Positions 29,379 through 39,183 of a stretch of DNA of 64,000 nucleotides are shown here, in pieces (position 1 is the first letter of the stretch; every line of letters begins with the position of its first letter). This DNA is from Roseomonas sp. Its GTDB lineage: Bacteria > Pseudomonadota > Alphaproteobacteria > Acetobacterales > Acetobacteraceae. The notes below the pieces were generated by a model that was not told the origin of the DNA, ran no database searches, and saw only the letters and a program-made list of their open reading frames with translations. The stretch spans positions 1-64,000 of the forward strand of contig JADCEV010000025.1 in the NCBI GenBank assembly GCA_020249865.1, read 5' to 3'. A program made the position numbers and the translations under genes.

Positions 29379-30209
29379 ATGAGTTATTTGAACGATCCGC
29401 TTTGGCTCGGCGCCTTGGCCTTAGCCATGGCGGCGACAGGTTTGGTTTCCGGCACACTCGCGGGCTTGCTTGGCGTGGGTGGCGGCATCGTGATTGTGCC
29501 GTTGCTGTTCAATGTCTTTCCGCTCTTTGGCATTCCTGAGGCGGTGCAGATGAAGGTGGCAGTGGCGACCTCACTCGCCACCATTATCCCAACCTCCATC
29601 CAATCGGCGCGCAAACATCGCGCGACGGGGGCGATGGATGTGGCGCTGGTGCGTTCGATCTGGCCGAGCATGTTGGCCGGCGTGGTGGTGGGCACGCTGC
29701 TCGCGGTTTATGTGCGGGGAGAGGGGCAGACAGCGATTTTCGCCCTGGTTGCCTTGCTGGTCGCCTTCAACATGGGCTTCACCGGCTTGGACTTCAAATT
29801 GACCGATCGCGTGCCGGAAGGCGCGCCACGCACCGCGCTTGGGTTGGGTATTGGTTCAGTCAGCGCCATGATGGGCATCGGCGGGGGCACCTTGGGCGTG
29901 CCTTTACTGTCCTTGCTGGGCTACCCGATCCGCGCCGCGGTCGCGACCGCTTCGGCCTTTGGGGTGATTATCGCTATCCCCGCCACCATCGGCCTGATCT
30001 GGGGCGGGTGGAGCGATCCGCGCGTGCCGCCCTTCTCACTCGGCTATGTCAGCCTGATCGGCTTTGCGCTGATTGCACCCACTTCCATCATCGCAACACC
30101 TTGGGGCGTGAAGTTGGCGCATAGCATCCCACCCTTGGTGTTGAAGCGTGCCTTTGCGGTGTTCCTGGCGATCACAAGTGCGCGGATGTTCTGGTCAATC
30201 TTTACGTGA
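29379..30209 (+). CDS. TauE/SafE (TSUP) family membrane permease
   Basis: GLVSGTLAGLLGVGGGIVIVPLLF...SVSAMMGIGGGTLGVPLLSLLGYPIRAAVATASAFG. Confidence 0.9.
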   Translation: MSYLNDPLWLGALALAMAATGLVSGTLAGLLGVGGGIVIVPLLFNVFPLFGIPEAVQMKVAVATSLATIIPTSIQSARKHRATGAMDVALVRSIWPSMLAGVVVGTLLAVYVRGEGQTAIFALVALLVAFNMGFTGLDFKLTDRVPEGAPRTALGLGIGSVSAMMGIGGGTLGVPLLSLLGYPIRAAVATASAFGVIIAIPATIGLIWGGWSDPRVPPFSLGYVSLIGFALIAPTSIIATPWGVKLAHSIPPLVLKRAFAVFLAITSARMFWSIFT

Positions 30210-30356
30210 GGCCGTGGATATCAGCTTCGCCTTGAGCATTTCCCCAAGGCGATGATCCAGCTCCTCTGCGGAGATGAACCTGCCCGCGCGGCGTTGCGTG
30301 AGCAGTTCCGTGAGCGCGGCGCATTCCAATGGCTCTTTTTTAATCTGCTGCCCCAT
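30195..30356 (-). CDS. Short conserved-looking hypothetical protein (53 aa), weakly antitoxin-like
   Basis: MGQQIKKEPLECAALTELLTQRRAGRFISAEELDHRLGEMLKAKLISTASRKD; between TSUP and serB. Confidence 0.4.
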   Translation of the reverse strand: MGQQIKKEPLECAALTELLTQRRAGRFISAEELDHRLGEMLKAKLISTASRKD

Positions 30357-30409
30357 CAATTTGTTCCCCCGCTGCAACACCGGTCTTAAGCTTGAAAAAC
30401 CCCGCCGCC

Positions 30410-31306
30410 TCAAAGCGCGGCGCGAAACGCCTCCACCCGATACCCCTGCGCAAACAGAAGCGCGCGCAAATCCGCGTGATCCACCCGCGCCCGAGCGGCT
30501 GCCGCCACCACGGGCTTGGCCTTGAAGGCAACGCCAAGCCCGGCGGCACCCAGCATATCCAGATCATTCGCGCCATCGCCCACTGCCAGGCTAGCGGCCA
30601 GATCAATCCCTTCTTCCGCTGCCAGGCGCTTCAGCGTAACCAGCTTGGCATTGCGCCCCAGAATGGGCTCGCCCACCTGGCCGGTCAGGCGGCCGCCCTC
30701 ATGCAGAAGGGTATTGGAGTAATGTTCATGAAAGCCGAGCCGTTCCGCGACCCGGCCCGTGAAAAAGGTGAAGCCCCCGGAAACCAGGGCGCAGCGTGCG
30801 CCATGGGCGCGCATGGTCGCGACCAATTCCTCGGCGCCCGGCATCAGCGCGGTGCTGGCCCAGGTGCGCTCAAGCGCTTCCAGCGCCAGGCCCTTCAGCA
30901 TGCCAACGCGCTCCCGCAGCGCGCCTTCGAAATCCAATTCGCCATTCATGGCGCGGCGCGTGATGGCCGAGATTTCTTCCTTCAGCCCAGCCTCACCTGC
31001 CAGCTCATCGAGTGTTTCACTGGTGACCATGGTGCTGTCCATATCGGCAATCAGCAGACGCTTGCGCCGCCCCTCCGCATCCTGCGCGATGGCATCCACA
31101 GGGCTGCCTTCCAGCGCCGCACGTGCCGCACGATCAGCAACTTCCAGCGGCAGGCCGGCGAAGGGAATATCGGCGGCTTCCTGCGCGGCAAGCGGCGCGG
31201 CGGTGCCAAGCTCCGCGCCCGCATCGCGCAGCGCAGCGGCAACCTTGGCCTGATGTTCCGGGGAAAGCGCGCCACGCGGCGCGATCAGGGTCAAAACCTT
31301 TTCCAT
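30410..31306 (-). CDS. serB: Phosphoserine phosphatase
   Basis: LLIADMDSTMVTSETLDELAG...CALVSGGFTFFTGRVAERLGF...AVGDGANDLDMLGAAGLGVAFKAKP. Confidence 0.95.
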   Translation of the reverse strand: MEKVLTLIAPRGALSPEHQAKVAAALRDAGAELGTAAPLAAQEAADIPFAGLPLEVADRAARAALEGSPVDAIAQDAEGRRKRLLIADMDSTMVTSETLDELAGEAGLKEEISAITRRAMNGELDFEGALRERVGMLKGLALEALERTWASTALMPGAEELVATMRAHGARCALVSGGFTFFTGRVAERLGFHEHYSNTLLHEGGRLTGQVGEPILGRNAKLVTLKRLAAEEGIDLAASLAVGDGANDLDMLGAAGLGVAFKAKPVVAAAARARVDHADLRALLFAQGYRVEAFRAAL

Positions 31307-31326
31307 ATCCGGCCTATGCCCGCGCC

Positions 31327-32292
31327 ATGAAGGAGTTTCAACCTCTCGCCTTGTTTGTTGTGGGGCCGACCGCCTCGGGCAAATCCGTCCTCGCATTGGA
31401 AATCGCCGAACGCCTGGGTGGCGCCATCATCAATGCCGATAGCATGCAGCTTTATCGCGAACTCCACATCATCACTGCCCGCCCGAGCGCCGCCGATGAA
31501 GCCCGCGCGCCGCATCTGCTTTACGGCGTGCGCGCAGCCGCCGAGGCCGCTTCTGTTGCCTGGTGGCGCGATGCGGCACTCAAGGCCATGGATGAGGTCC
31601 ACGCTGCCGGGCGGCTTCCCATTATTTGCGGCGGCACTGGCATGTATTGCGCGGCGCTGACGCAAGGCATCGCCGCCATCCCCCCCATCCCGACACCGGC
31701 GCGGGAAGAAGCCCGCCGGCTTTTGGCCGAGGAAGGCCCGGCTGCCCTGCATGCGCGGCTTGCGGCTGAAGACCCAGCCTCCGCCGCGCGCCTCAGGCCG
31801 AGCGACAGCCAGCGCCTCGCCCGCGCTTGGGAGGTCTGGCGCAGCACCGGGCGCGGCATTGCGGCTTGGCAGGCGGAAGGCGCGGCGAACCCCGCCCCCT
31901 GGCGCTTCGCCGCCATTCTGCTGGACCCGCCGCGCGATACGCTGCGCGCTGCCATCGCCCGGCGTTGGGCGGCGATGATCCAGATCGGCGCGGTGGATGA
32001 GGTGCGCGCCCTGCTGGCCCAAGGGCTTGACCCCAGCCTGCCCGCGATGCGCGCCCATGGCGTGCCGGAAATCTCCGCCATGCTGGCCGGGAAGCTGACG
32101 GCAGACGAAGCCTCTGCCCGCGCTATCCTGGCGACCGGGCAATACACCAAGCGGCAAGCCACCTGGTTCCGCCACCATGAACTGGCCCCGCCCGAGCGCA
32201 CCTATATCATAAATGCGCGATTTGAAGATTTCACGCAATTTTCGGAAAGTGAATCAGCCAAATTTTTCGCATTTCTTGATTTTATCCGTTGA
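31327..32292 (+). CDS. miaA: tRNA dimethylallyltransferase
   Basis: LFVVGPTASGKSVLALEIAERLGGAIINADSMQLYREL...ICGGTGMYCAALTQGI...QYTKRQATWFRHH. Confidence 0.95.
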   Translation: MKEFQPLALFVVGPTASGKSVLALEIAERLGGAIINADSMQLYRELHIITARPSAADEARAPHLLYGVRAAAEAASVAWWRDAALKAMDEVHAAGRLPIICGGTGMYCAALTQGIAAIPPIPTPAREEARRLLAEEGPAALHARLAAEDPASAARLRPSDSQRLARAWEVWRSTGRGIAAWQAEGAANPAPWRFAAILLDPPRDTLRAAIARRWAAMIQIGAVDEVRALLAQGLDPSLPAMRAHGVPEISAMLAGKLTADEASARAILATGQYTKRQATWFRHHELAPPERTYIINARFEDFTQFSESESAKFFAFLDFIR

Positions 32293-32328
32293 CGTCCCCG
32301 AGTCGAGGGTCTAACAGACCGGCCGCGT

Positions 32329-32359
32329 CGGCCCCGCATCCTTGGGGCCGATTGTTTTT
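32329..32359 (+). terminator. Intrinsic terminator / candidate attenuator upstream of ilvB
   Basis: CGGCCCC-gcatcctt-GGGGCCG-attgttttt, 17 nt before the ilvB start. Confidence 0.7.
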
Positions 32360-32376
32360 CATGAAGGAAGTCACCC

Positions 32377-34176
32377 ATGTCCGCCGCGACCCAAGCCCCG
32401 CCCGCCTCTGATGCCCTGACCATGTCGGGTGCTGAGGTCGTATTGCGCGCGCTGAAGGATAACGGCGTTGAGGTGATTTTCGGCTATCCCGGCGGCGCCG
32501 TGCTGCCGATTTATGACGCGATTTTCCAGCAGAACGCCATTCGCCACATTCTGGTGCGCCATGAACAGGCTGCCGTGCATGCGGCGGAAGGCTATGCACG
32601 TTCCACCGGGAAGGTTGGCGTGGTGCTGGTCACCTCCGGCCCTGGCGCCACCAATGCGGTGACGGGGCTTTTGGATGCGCTGATGGATTCAGTGCCGGTG
32701 ATTTGCCTGACCGGCCAGGTGCCGACGCATTTGATCGGCAATGATGCCTTTCAGGAAGCCGATACGACCGGCATCACGCGCCCCGCGACCAAGCACAACT
32801 ATCTGGTCAAGAAATCCGAAGACCTGGCGCGCGTGATGCACGAAGCGTTTTATGTGGCGAAATCCGGCCGCCCCGGCCCGGTAGTTATTGATCTGCCCAA
32901 GGATATCCTGATCAACAAGGCACCGTATCGGGAAGCGACCACGCAAAGCCATCGTTCCTATCGCCCGCGCACGGAACCCGATGCCAAGGCAATCCGCGAT
33001 GCGGTGCGGCTGCTGAAGCGCGCGCATCGCCCAATTGTCTATGCCGGTGGCGGCGTGATCAATGCCGGGCCGGAAGCATCGCGCCTGCTGCGCGAATTTG
33101 TGCGCATGACAGGGATGCCGTGCACCAATACGCTGATGGGGCTTGGCGCCTATCCGGCGGAAGACCCGCAATTCCTGGGCATGCTGGGGATGCACGGCAC
33201 CTATGAAGCGAACCTTGCGATGCATGGCTGTGATGTCATGTTCAATATCGGCGCGCGTTTCGATGACCGTGTGACGGGGCGGCTCAATGCCTTCTCACCG
33301 GGGTCGAAGAAGATCCATGCGGATATTGATCCGTCTTCGATCAACAAGAATGTCGCCGTGGATGTGCCGATTGTGGGCGATGCGCGCGCCGTGCTTGCCG
33401 CCATGATCGAAGCCTGGAAGGCGGATGAAGCCGCGCAGGACAAGCCCGCGCTTGCCGCCTGGTGGCGCCAGATTGATGAATGGCGTGGCAAGCAGTGCTT
33501 GGCCTATCGCCAGGAAAGCAAGATCATCAAGCCGCAGCATGCGGTGAAGCGGCTTTATGAAATCACGCGCGAATTGGGGCGTGAGACCTTCATCACCACC
33601 GAAGTCGGCCAGCACCAGATGTGGGCGGCGCAATATTTTGGCTTTGACAAGCCCAATCGCTGGATGACCTCGGGCGGGCTTGGCACCATGGGCTATGGGC
33701 TGCCGGCGGCGATGGGTGTCCAGATCGCGCACCCCGATGCGCTGGTGATTGATATCGCGGGTGAGGCTTCGATCCTGATGAATATTCAGGAAATGGGCAC
33801 GCTCGCGCAATATCGCCTGCCGGTGAAGGTGTTCATTCTGAACAATGAATATATGGGCATGGTGCGCCAATGGCAGGAATTGCTGCATGGCGGGCGCTAT
33901 TCCGAGAGCTATTCGGCATCGCTGCCGGATTTCGTGAAGCTCGCGGAAAGCTTCCATGCCGTTGGCATGCGCGCGGAAGGCATTGATGATCTGGATCGTG
34001 TGATCCGGGAAATGATCGCCATAGACAAGCCCGTGATTGCCGATATCTGCGTGGCCAAGGATGAAAACTGCTTCCCCATGATCCCATCGGGGGCGGCGCA
34101 TAATGAAATGATCCTGGCACCGGGGCAGGAAGGTGGCGTCGCCGGCGTTACCGATGAAGGCAAGGTCCTGGTTTGA
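32377..34176 (+). CDS. ilvB: Acetolactate synthase large subunit
   Basis: ThDP enzyme: VIFGYPGGAVLPIYDAIF...HEQAAVHAAEGYARSTGKVGVVLVTSGPGATNAVTGLLDALMDSVP; followed by small subunit. Confidence 0.95.
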   Translation: MSAATQAPPASDALTMSGAEVVLRALKDNGVEVIFGYPGGAVLPIYDAIFQQNAIRHILVRHEQAAVHAAEGYARSTGKVGVVLVTSGPGATNAVTGLLDALMDSVPVICLTGQVPTHLIGNDAFQEADTTGITRPATKHNYLVKKSEDLARVMHEAFYVAKSGRPGPVVIDLPKDILINKAPYREATTQSHRSYRPRTEPDAKAIRDAVRLLKRAHRPIVYAGGGVINAGPEASRLLREFVRMTGMPCTNTLMGLGAYPAEDPQFLGMLGMHGTYEANLAMHGCDVMFNIGARFDDRVTGRLNAFSPGSKKIHADIDPSSINKNVAVDVPIVGDARAVLAAMIEAWKADEAAQDKPALAAWWRQIDEWRGKQCLAYRQESKIIKPQHAVKRLYEITRELGRETFITTEVGQHQMWAAQYFGFDKPNRWMTSGGLGTMGYGLPAAMGVQIAHPDALVIDIAGEASILMNIQEMGTLAQYRLPVKVFILNNEYMGMVRQWQELLHGGRYSESYSASLPDFVKLAESFHAVGMRAEGIDDLDRVIREMIAIDKPVIADICVAKDENCFPMIPSGAAHNEMILAPGQEGGVAGVTDEGKVLV

Positions 34177-34187
34177 GGAGCACTGCA

Positions 34188-34709
34188 ATGTCTGATCTGA
34201 AAGGCGGCCAACGCGCCGCGACCATTGCCGTGCTGGTGGAAAACGAAGCGGGTGTGCTCGCGCGCGTGATCGGCCTGTTTTCCGGCCGTGGCTATAATAT
34301 TGATAGCCTGACGGTCGCACCAGTGGATGAAACCGGGCGGATTTCGCGCATCACCATCGTCACCAGCGGCACGGATATGGTGATTGAACAAATCAAGGCG
34401 CAATTGGACCGGTTGGTGCCGGTGCATAAGGTCTCGGACCTCACCATCGAAGGCCCGCATCTGACGCGCGAATTGGCGCTGATCAAGGTGGTTGGCCGCG
34501 GCGAGAACCGTATGGAAGTGCTGCGTCTGGCGGATGCTTTCCGCGCGCGCGTGGTGGATGCCACCACTGAAAGCTTCGTGCTGGAAATGACGGGCAATGC
34601 CGACAAGATTGATGCCTTTGTCGCACTGATGCGCCCGATTGGCCTTGCCGAGGTTTCGCGCACCGGTGCGGTCGCCATTGCGCGCGGTCCCAAGGGGATC
34701 ATGGAATAA
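34188..34709 (+). CDS. ilvN: Acetolactate synthase small subunit
   Basis: ACT domain: IAVLVENEAGVLARVIGLFSGRGYNIDSLTVAPVDETGRISRITIVTSG. Confidence 0.95.
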   Translation: MSDLKGGQRAATIAVLVENEAGVLARVIGLFSGRGYNIDSLTVAPVDETGRISRITIVTSGTDMVIEQIKAQLDRLVPVHKVSDLTIEGPHLTRELALIKVVGRGENRMEVLRLADAFRARVVDATTESFVLEMTGNADKIDAFVALMRPIGLAEVSRTGAVAIARGPKGIME

Positions 34710-34714
34710 CGCAG

Positions 34715-35980
34715 GTGGCGGAAGGCCCAGGCCGGACCAAGGCTTTCGCCTGGGCGCTTTATGATTGGGCCAATAGCGGCTTTCCGACGGTGGTTTCGAC
34801 CTTCGTCATCGCGGCCTATTTCACGCAAGGCATCGCGCCCGATCCGGTAACCGGCCAGGCGCAATGGGGCTGGATGCAGACGGTGGCGGCCTTCGCCATT
34901 GCGCTGCTTTCGCCCTTGTTGGGCGCCATTGCCGATCAGGGGCGGCGGCGGCGTGCGATGCTTGCGATCTGCACGTTGCTAACGGCGAGTTTTACCGCGC
35001 TGATCTGGTTCGCGCGGCCCGATCCGGCCGATGCGCTTTACGCGCTGATCTGCATCGGCCTTGCCACCATCGCCTTTGAACTTGGCACGGTCTTCTACAA
35101 CGCCATGCTGCCCGGCCTGGTGCCGGAAGAACGCATGGGCAGGCTTTCGGGCCTCGCCTGGGGGCTTGGCTATGCGGGCGGGCTCGCCTGCCTCGCTCTC
35201 GCGCTGGTGCTGTTCATTCAGCCCAACCCATCCCCCTTTGGCCTTGATCGCGGCGCGGCGGAGCATGTGCGCGCCACGGCACTGCTGGTCGCGGTTTGGA
35301 TCCTGGTGTTTGGCTGGCCGGTGCTGCTTGCCCTGCCCGATCCCGCTGGGCCGCGCCCTGGGCTGCGAGCGGCCATGCGCGCCGGGCTTGCTGAGACGCT
35401 CCATATCCTCCGCAGCCTGCCGCAGCGCCCGGCCATGGCGCGGTTTCTGATCGCGCGGCTGTTTTATACCGATGGCCTCAATACGCTCTTCGCCTTCGGC
35501 GCGATTTACGCCGCCGGCGTGCATGGCATGGGGTTCGAGGAAATCCTGTTGTTTGGCATTGCCATGAATGTCACAGCGGGGCTGGGTGCCGCGGGCTTCG
35601 GGCTGATCGAGGATCGGCTCGGCGCCAAAACCACGATCCTGGTCGCGCTTGGCGCCATGATTCTGCTGGGCAGTTTCCTGCTGCTGAGCAACGACAAGAC
35701 CCTGTTCTGGGCGCTGGCCTTGGCGCTTGGGCTCTTCATGGGGCCGGCGCAGGCGGCATCGCGCACCCTGATGGCGCATATGGCCCCGCCCGAGGAAGTG
35801 ACGGCGCATTTCGGGCTTTTCGCGCTTTCCGGGCGCATCACGGGCTTTCTGGGGCCGGCGGCGGTGGCGCTGGCGACACAGCTCTCCGGCAGCCAGGCCT
35901 GGGGGATTGCGACCGTGATCATCTTCCTCGCGCTTGGTGCCGCCATTTTGGCGCCGGTACGCGTGCAGCGGCATGGCTAA
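34715..35980 (+). CDS. MFS transporter, UMF1/Atg22-like (GTG start)
   Basis: FAWALYDWANSGFPTVVSTFVIAAYFTQGIAPDP, diagnostic N-terminus of the UMF1 family. Confidence 0.88.
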   Translation: MAEGPGRTKAFAWALYDWANSGFPTVVSTFVIAAYFTQGIAPDPVTGQAQWGWMQTVAAFAIALLSPLLGAIADQGRRRRAMLAICTLLTASFTALIWFARPDPADALYALICIGLATIAFELGTVFYNAMLPGLVPEERMGRLSGLAWGLGYAGGLACLALALVLFIQPNPSPFGLDRGAAEHVRATALLVAVWILVFGWPVLLALPDPAGPRPGLRAAMRAGLAETLHILRSLPQRPAMARFLIARLFYTDGLNTLFAFGAIYAAGVHGMGFEEILLFGIAMNVTAGLGAAGFGLIEDRLGAKTTILVALGAMILLGSFLLLSNDKTLFWALALALGLFMGPAQAASRTLMAHMAPPEEVTAHFGLFALSGRITGFLGPAAVALATQLSGSQAWGIATVIIFLALGAAILAPVRVQRHG

Positions 35981-36033
35981 AACGCCCCGCCTTCTGCCAT
36001 AGTCCCGCCGCGGAGGCGTGCGAACACCCATTC

Positions 36034-37683
36034 ATGGCAGAGGATAATTCTGAGGCCGCCTGGGCGGCGCTGAAGGCTTTGGCGGCTCATCCGGATGCTG
36101 CGGCCATTCGCCCGCTTTTCGCCGCCGATCCAGATCGTTTCGCACGGTTTTCGCGCCAGGCCGGCGATATCCTGCTTGATTTTTCCAAAACCGCGCTGTC
36201 GGATGAGGTGCTTGCGGCTTTGCTTGCCCTTGCCGAAGCGCGTGATGTCGCAGGCTTCCGCACGCGGCTTTTCGCCGGCGCGGCGGTGAATGAAACGGAA
36301 GGCCGCGCCGCGCTGCATATGGCGCTGCGCGCCGCGCCCGAAGATGAATTCCGTGCCGGTACTGAAGATGTCATGCCTGAAGTGCTCACGGTGCGCGCGC
36401 GCATGGAAGCCTTCACGCGCGCGGTACATGAAGGACGCATCCTGACGGCCAAAGGTGAAGGCTTCACCGATGTGCTGAATATCGGCATTGGCGGGTCTGA
36501 TCTTGGCCCGGCCATGGTGGCGCGTGCTTTATGGACGCCGGACGCACCGCTGCGCGGGCATTATCTGGCGAATGTGGATGGCCATGCCTGGGCGGAAATA
36601 CAGGCAAGGCTCGATCCCGCGCGCACGCTGGTGCTGGTCGCGTCCAAAACCTTCACTACCCAAGAAACCATGACGAATGCGGCCCTGGCACGCGATTGGC
36701 TGCGCGCCGCGTTGGGCGAGGCTGGTGCTTCCCAGCACATGGCCGCACTTTCCACCAATCTTGCCGCGACCAGCGCTTTCGGGATTTTGCCTGAGCGTGT
36801 CTTCGGTTTTCGCGATTGGGTCGGTGGGCGGTTTTCGCTTTGGAGTGCGATTGGGCTGTCACTGGCGCTGACGCTTGGCTGGGATGCTTTCGCGCGCTTG
36901 CTGGCTGGTGCGCGCGTGATGGATCAGCATTTCCGCAATGCGCCATTTGGCGAAAACCTGCCGGTGCTGCTGGCTTTGGTGGAAGCCTGGCATGTGAATG
37001 GGTTGGGTTATCCAAGCCGTGCCGTGCTGCCTTATGATGAGCGCCTTGCCCGCTTTCCGGCACATTTGCAGCAATTGGAAATGGAAAGCCTTGGCAAACG
37101 TGTGGCGCTTTCGGGCGCTGCCTTGCACCGTGCCGCCGGCCCCGTCGTGTTTGGCGAACCTGGCACCAATGCGCAGCATTCCTTCATGCAATTGCTGCAT
37201 CAGGGCACCACGCCCGTGCCGGTGGATTTCATTCTGGCGGCACGGCCGGATCACGCGCATGCCGATAGCCATCGCAAACTTCTTGCCAATGGTCTCGCGC
37301 AAGCCGAAGCGCTGCTGATGGGCAAGGATGCTGCCGCCGTGACTGCCGAAATGCGCAAGGCCGGCGCAGCGGAGGCCGAGATCACACACCTTTTGCCGCA
37401 TCGCGTCTTCCCCGGTGATCGGCCAAGTGTCACCATGCTGCTGCCGCAACTTGATGCATTTACCCTTGGCCAATTGGTTGCCCTTTATGAACACAAGGTA
37501 GCGGTGCTCGGCGCGCTTTGGGGCATCAATCCCTTTGATCAATGGGGGGTCGAGCTTGGCAAGCAATTGGCCAACGTCATCCTGCCGGAACTCAGCGCCG
37601 GCGCGCCGCAAAGGCCGCATGATGGGTCAACCGCCGGGCTGATCGGGAAGATCGCAACGCTGTGGCCGGAAGGGCGCGCATGA
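36034..37683 (+). CDS. pgi: Glucose-6-phosphate isomerase
   Basis: VLNIGIGGSDLGPAMVARAL...VASKTFTTQETMTNA...WVGGRFSLWSAIGLSLAL...QWGVELGKQLA. Confidence 0.97.
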   Translation: MAEDNSEAAWAALKALAAHPDAAAIRPLFAADPDRFARFSRQAGDILLDFSKTALSDEVLAALLALAEARDVAGFRTRLFAGAAVNETEGRAALHMALRAAPEDEFRAGTEDVMPEVLTVRARMEAFTRAVHEGRILTAKGEGFTDVLNIGIGGSDLGPAMVARALWTPDAPLRGHYLANVDGHAWAEIQARLDPARTLVLVASKTFTTQETMTNAALARDWLRAALGEAGASQHMAALSTNLAATSAFGILPERVFGFRDWVGGRFSLWSAIGLSLALTLGWDAFARLLAGARVMDQHFRNAPFGENLPVLLALVEAWHVNGLGYPSRAVLPYDERLARFPAHLQQLEMESLGKRVALSGAALHRAAGPVVFGEPGTNAQHSFMQLLHQGTTPVPVDFILAARPDHAHADSHRKLLANGLAQAEALLMGKDAAAVTAEMRKAGAAEAEITHLLPHRVFPGDRPSVTMLLPQLDAFTLGQLVALYEHKVAVLGALWGINPFDQWGVELGKQLANVILPELSAGAPQRPHDGSTAGLIGKIATLWPEGRA

Positions 37684-38225
37684 CCGCGCCTTACATCCAA
37701 GCACTCGCCCGCAATGGTGCGCATCGCTTCAGCAAGCAGCCAGCGCAAAGCCTAACACTTCTGACAGGGCTTGGCGTGGATGGCGATGCGCATGCTGGTG
37801 TTACGGTAAAGCATCGCTCCCGCGTCGCACGCGATCCATCACAGCCCAATCTGCGCCAGCTTCATTTGCTGCATGCGGAAATCTTCGAAGAACTCGCGCC
37901 CCAGGGTTTTGCGCTCAAGCCCGGCGATATTGGGGAGAATGTGACGACGCGCGGGCTTGATCTACTCGGGCTTGGCACCGGCACGCGACTTTGCCTGGGG
38001 ACCGAGGCGATTATTGAAATCACCGGGCTGCGCAATCCCTGCGCCCAGCTTGATCATTTCCGCCCCGGTCTGATGGCGGCCATGCTCGGGCGCGACGCCG
38101 CGGGCGGGCTGATCCGCAAATCGGGCGTCATGGCGATTGTGCTGCAAGGTGGTGTGCTGCGCATGGGTGATCCCATCATCATCCTGCCGCCTGCCGGGCC
38201 ACATCGCCCCTTGCAGCCGGTCTGA
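37680..38225 (+). CDS. MOSC-domain protein
   Basis: GLGVDGDAHAGVTVKHRSRVARDPSQPNLRQLHLLHAEIFEEL...PGDIGENVTTRGLDL...NPCAQLDHF. Confidence 0.88.
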   Translation: MTAPYIQALARNGAHRFSKQPAQSLTLLTGLGVDGDAHAGVTVKHRSRVARDPSQPNLRQLHLLHAEIFEELAPQGFALKPGDIGENVTTRGLDLLGLGTGTRLCLGTEAIIEITGLRNPCAQLDHFRPGLMAAMLGRDAAGGLIRKSGVMAIVLQGGVLRMGDPIIILPPAGPHRPLQPV

Positions 38226-38233
38226 GCGCGCGC

Positions 38234-38268
38234 AAAAAAATGCGCCCCGGCGGGCAGGCCAGGGCGCA
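38234..38268 (-). terminator. Minus-strand intrinsic terminator
   Basis: Minus-strand TGCGCCC-tggcctgcccgccg-GGGCGCA-TTTTTTT, lying between two plus-strand genes. Confidence 0.7.
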
Positions 38269-38463
38269 TCAACGAAGACAGGGCCGGGTGAGTTGGGGGC
38301 AGGTCTGACCCTGTTCCGATGTCCTCCATGATGGTTGGCAAATATTGCTGGCAAAAGATGATAGGCGTGGCAGAGTGAAACGAAGAGCAACGGGCACCGC
38401 CCCGGATACATTCCGCAACATCGGCTGATGCATGGCGGCACAAAGGCACTAATGTAACAGGAC

Positions 38464-39183
38464 ATGGAAAACGCACCGCATATCCTGATCGTTGATGATG
38501 ATCGCGAAATCCGCGATCTCCTGTCCCGCTTCCTGGAAAAGCAGGGCCTGCGCGTGAGTGCCGCACGCGATGCCCGTGAAGCCCGCAAGCTATGGCCGCT
38601 TGGGCGCTATCATCTTGTGGTGCTGGACCTGATGATGCCGGGCGAACCGGGGCTTGATTTCGCCCGCTGGCTGCGCACGCAATCCGATGTGCCCATCGTG
38701 ATTCTGACTGCGATGGGTGAGGAGACGGATCGCATCGTGGGGCTGGAACTCGGCGCCGATGATTATCTGGCCAAGCCCTTCAACCCGCGCGAATTGCTGG
38801 CACGCATTCGTGCCGTGCTGCGCCGCGCCTCTGGCGATGGCACTGCGGCCAAGGAACCGCCCGCGAAGCTGATCAAGTTTTCCGGCTGGACTCTGGAACC
38901 CACGCGTCGGAGATTGCTTAATCCCGATGGGGTGGAGGTACCCCTGACCGGAGGGGAATATGAATTGCTGCTGGTGCTGCTGGATCGGCCCAATCGGGTG
39001 CTGACGCGCGATATGCTGATGGATTTGCTGCGCGGCCGGCAGGCCGGGCCCTATGATCGCGCCATTGATGTCGCGGTATCGCGGCTGCGCCGACGCCTGG
39101 AAGATGATGGCCGCAACCCCGCCTTGATCAAAACCGTGCGCGGTGGCGGCTACGTGCTGGCCACCACGGTGGATCGTGGCTGA
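38464..39183 (+). CDS. OmpR/PhoB-family response regulator
   Basis: ILIVDDDREIRDLLSRFLEKQG...LVVLDLMMPGEPGLDFARWLR...DYLAKPFNPRELLARIRAVLRR plus winged-helix DNA-binding domain. Confidence 0.95.
   Translation: MENAPHILIVDDDREIRDLLSRFLEKQGLRVSAARDAREARKLWPLGRYHLVVLDLMMPGEPGLDFARWLRTQSDVPIVILTAMGEETDRIVGLELGADDYLAKPFNPRELLARIRAVLRRASGDGTAAKEPPAKLIKFSGWTLEPTRRRLLNPDGVEVPLTGGEYELLLVLLDRPNRVLTRDMLMDLLRGRQAGPYDRAIDVAVSRLRRRLEDDGRNPALIKTVRGGGYVLATTVDRG

Noticed and set aside
33295-34320. 341-aa minus-strand ORF over ilvB/ilvN
   Set aside because: Antisense to acetolactate synthase genes; no coherent domain signal.
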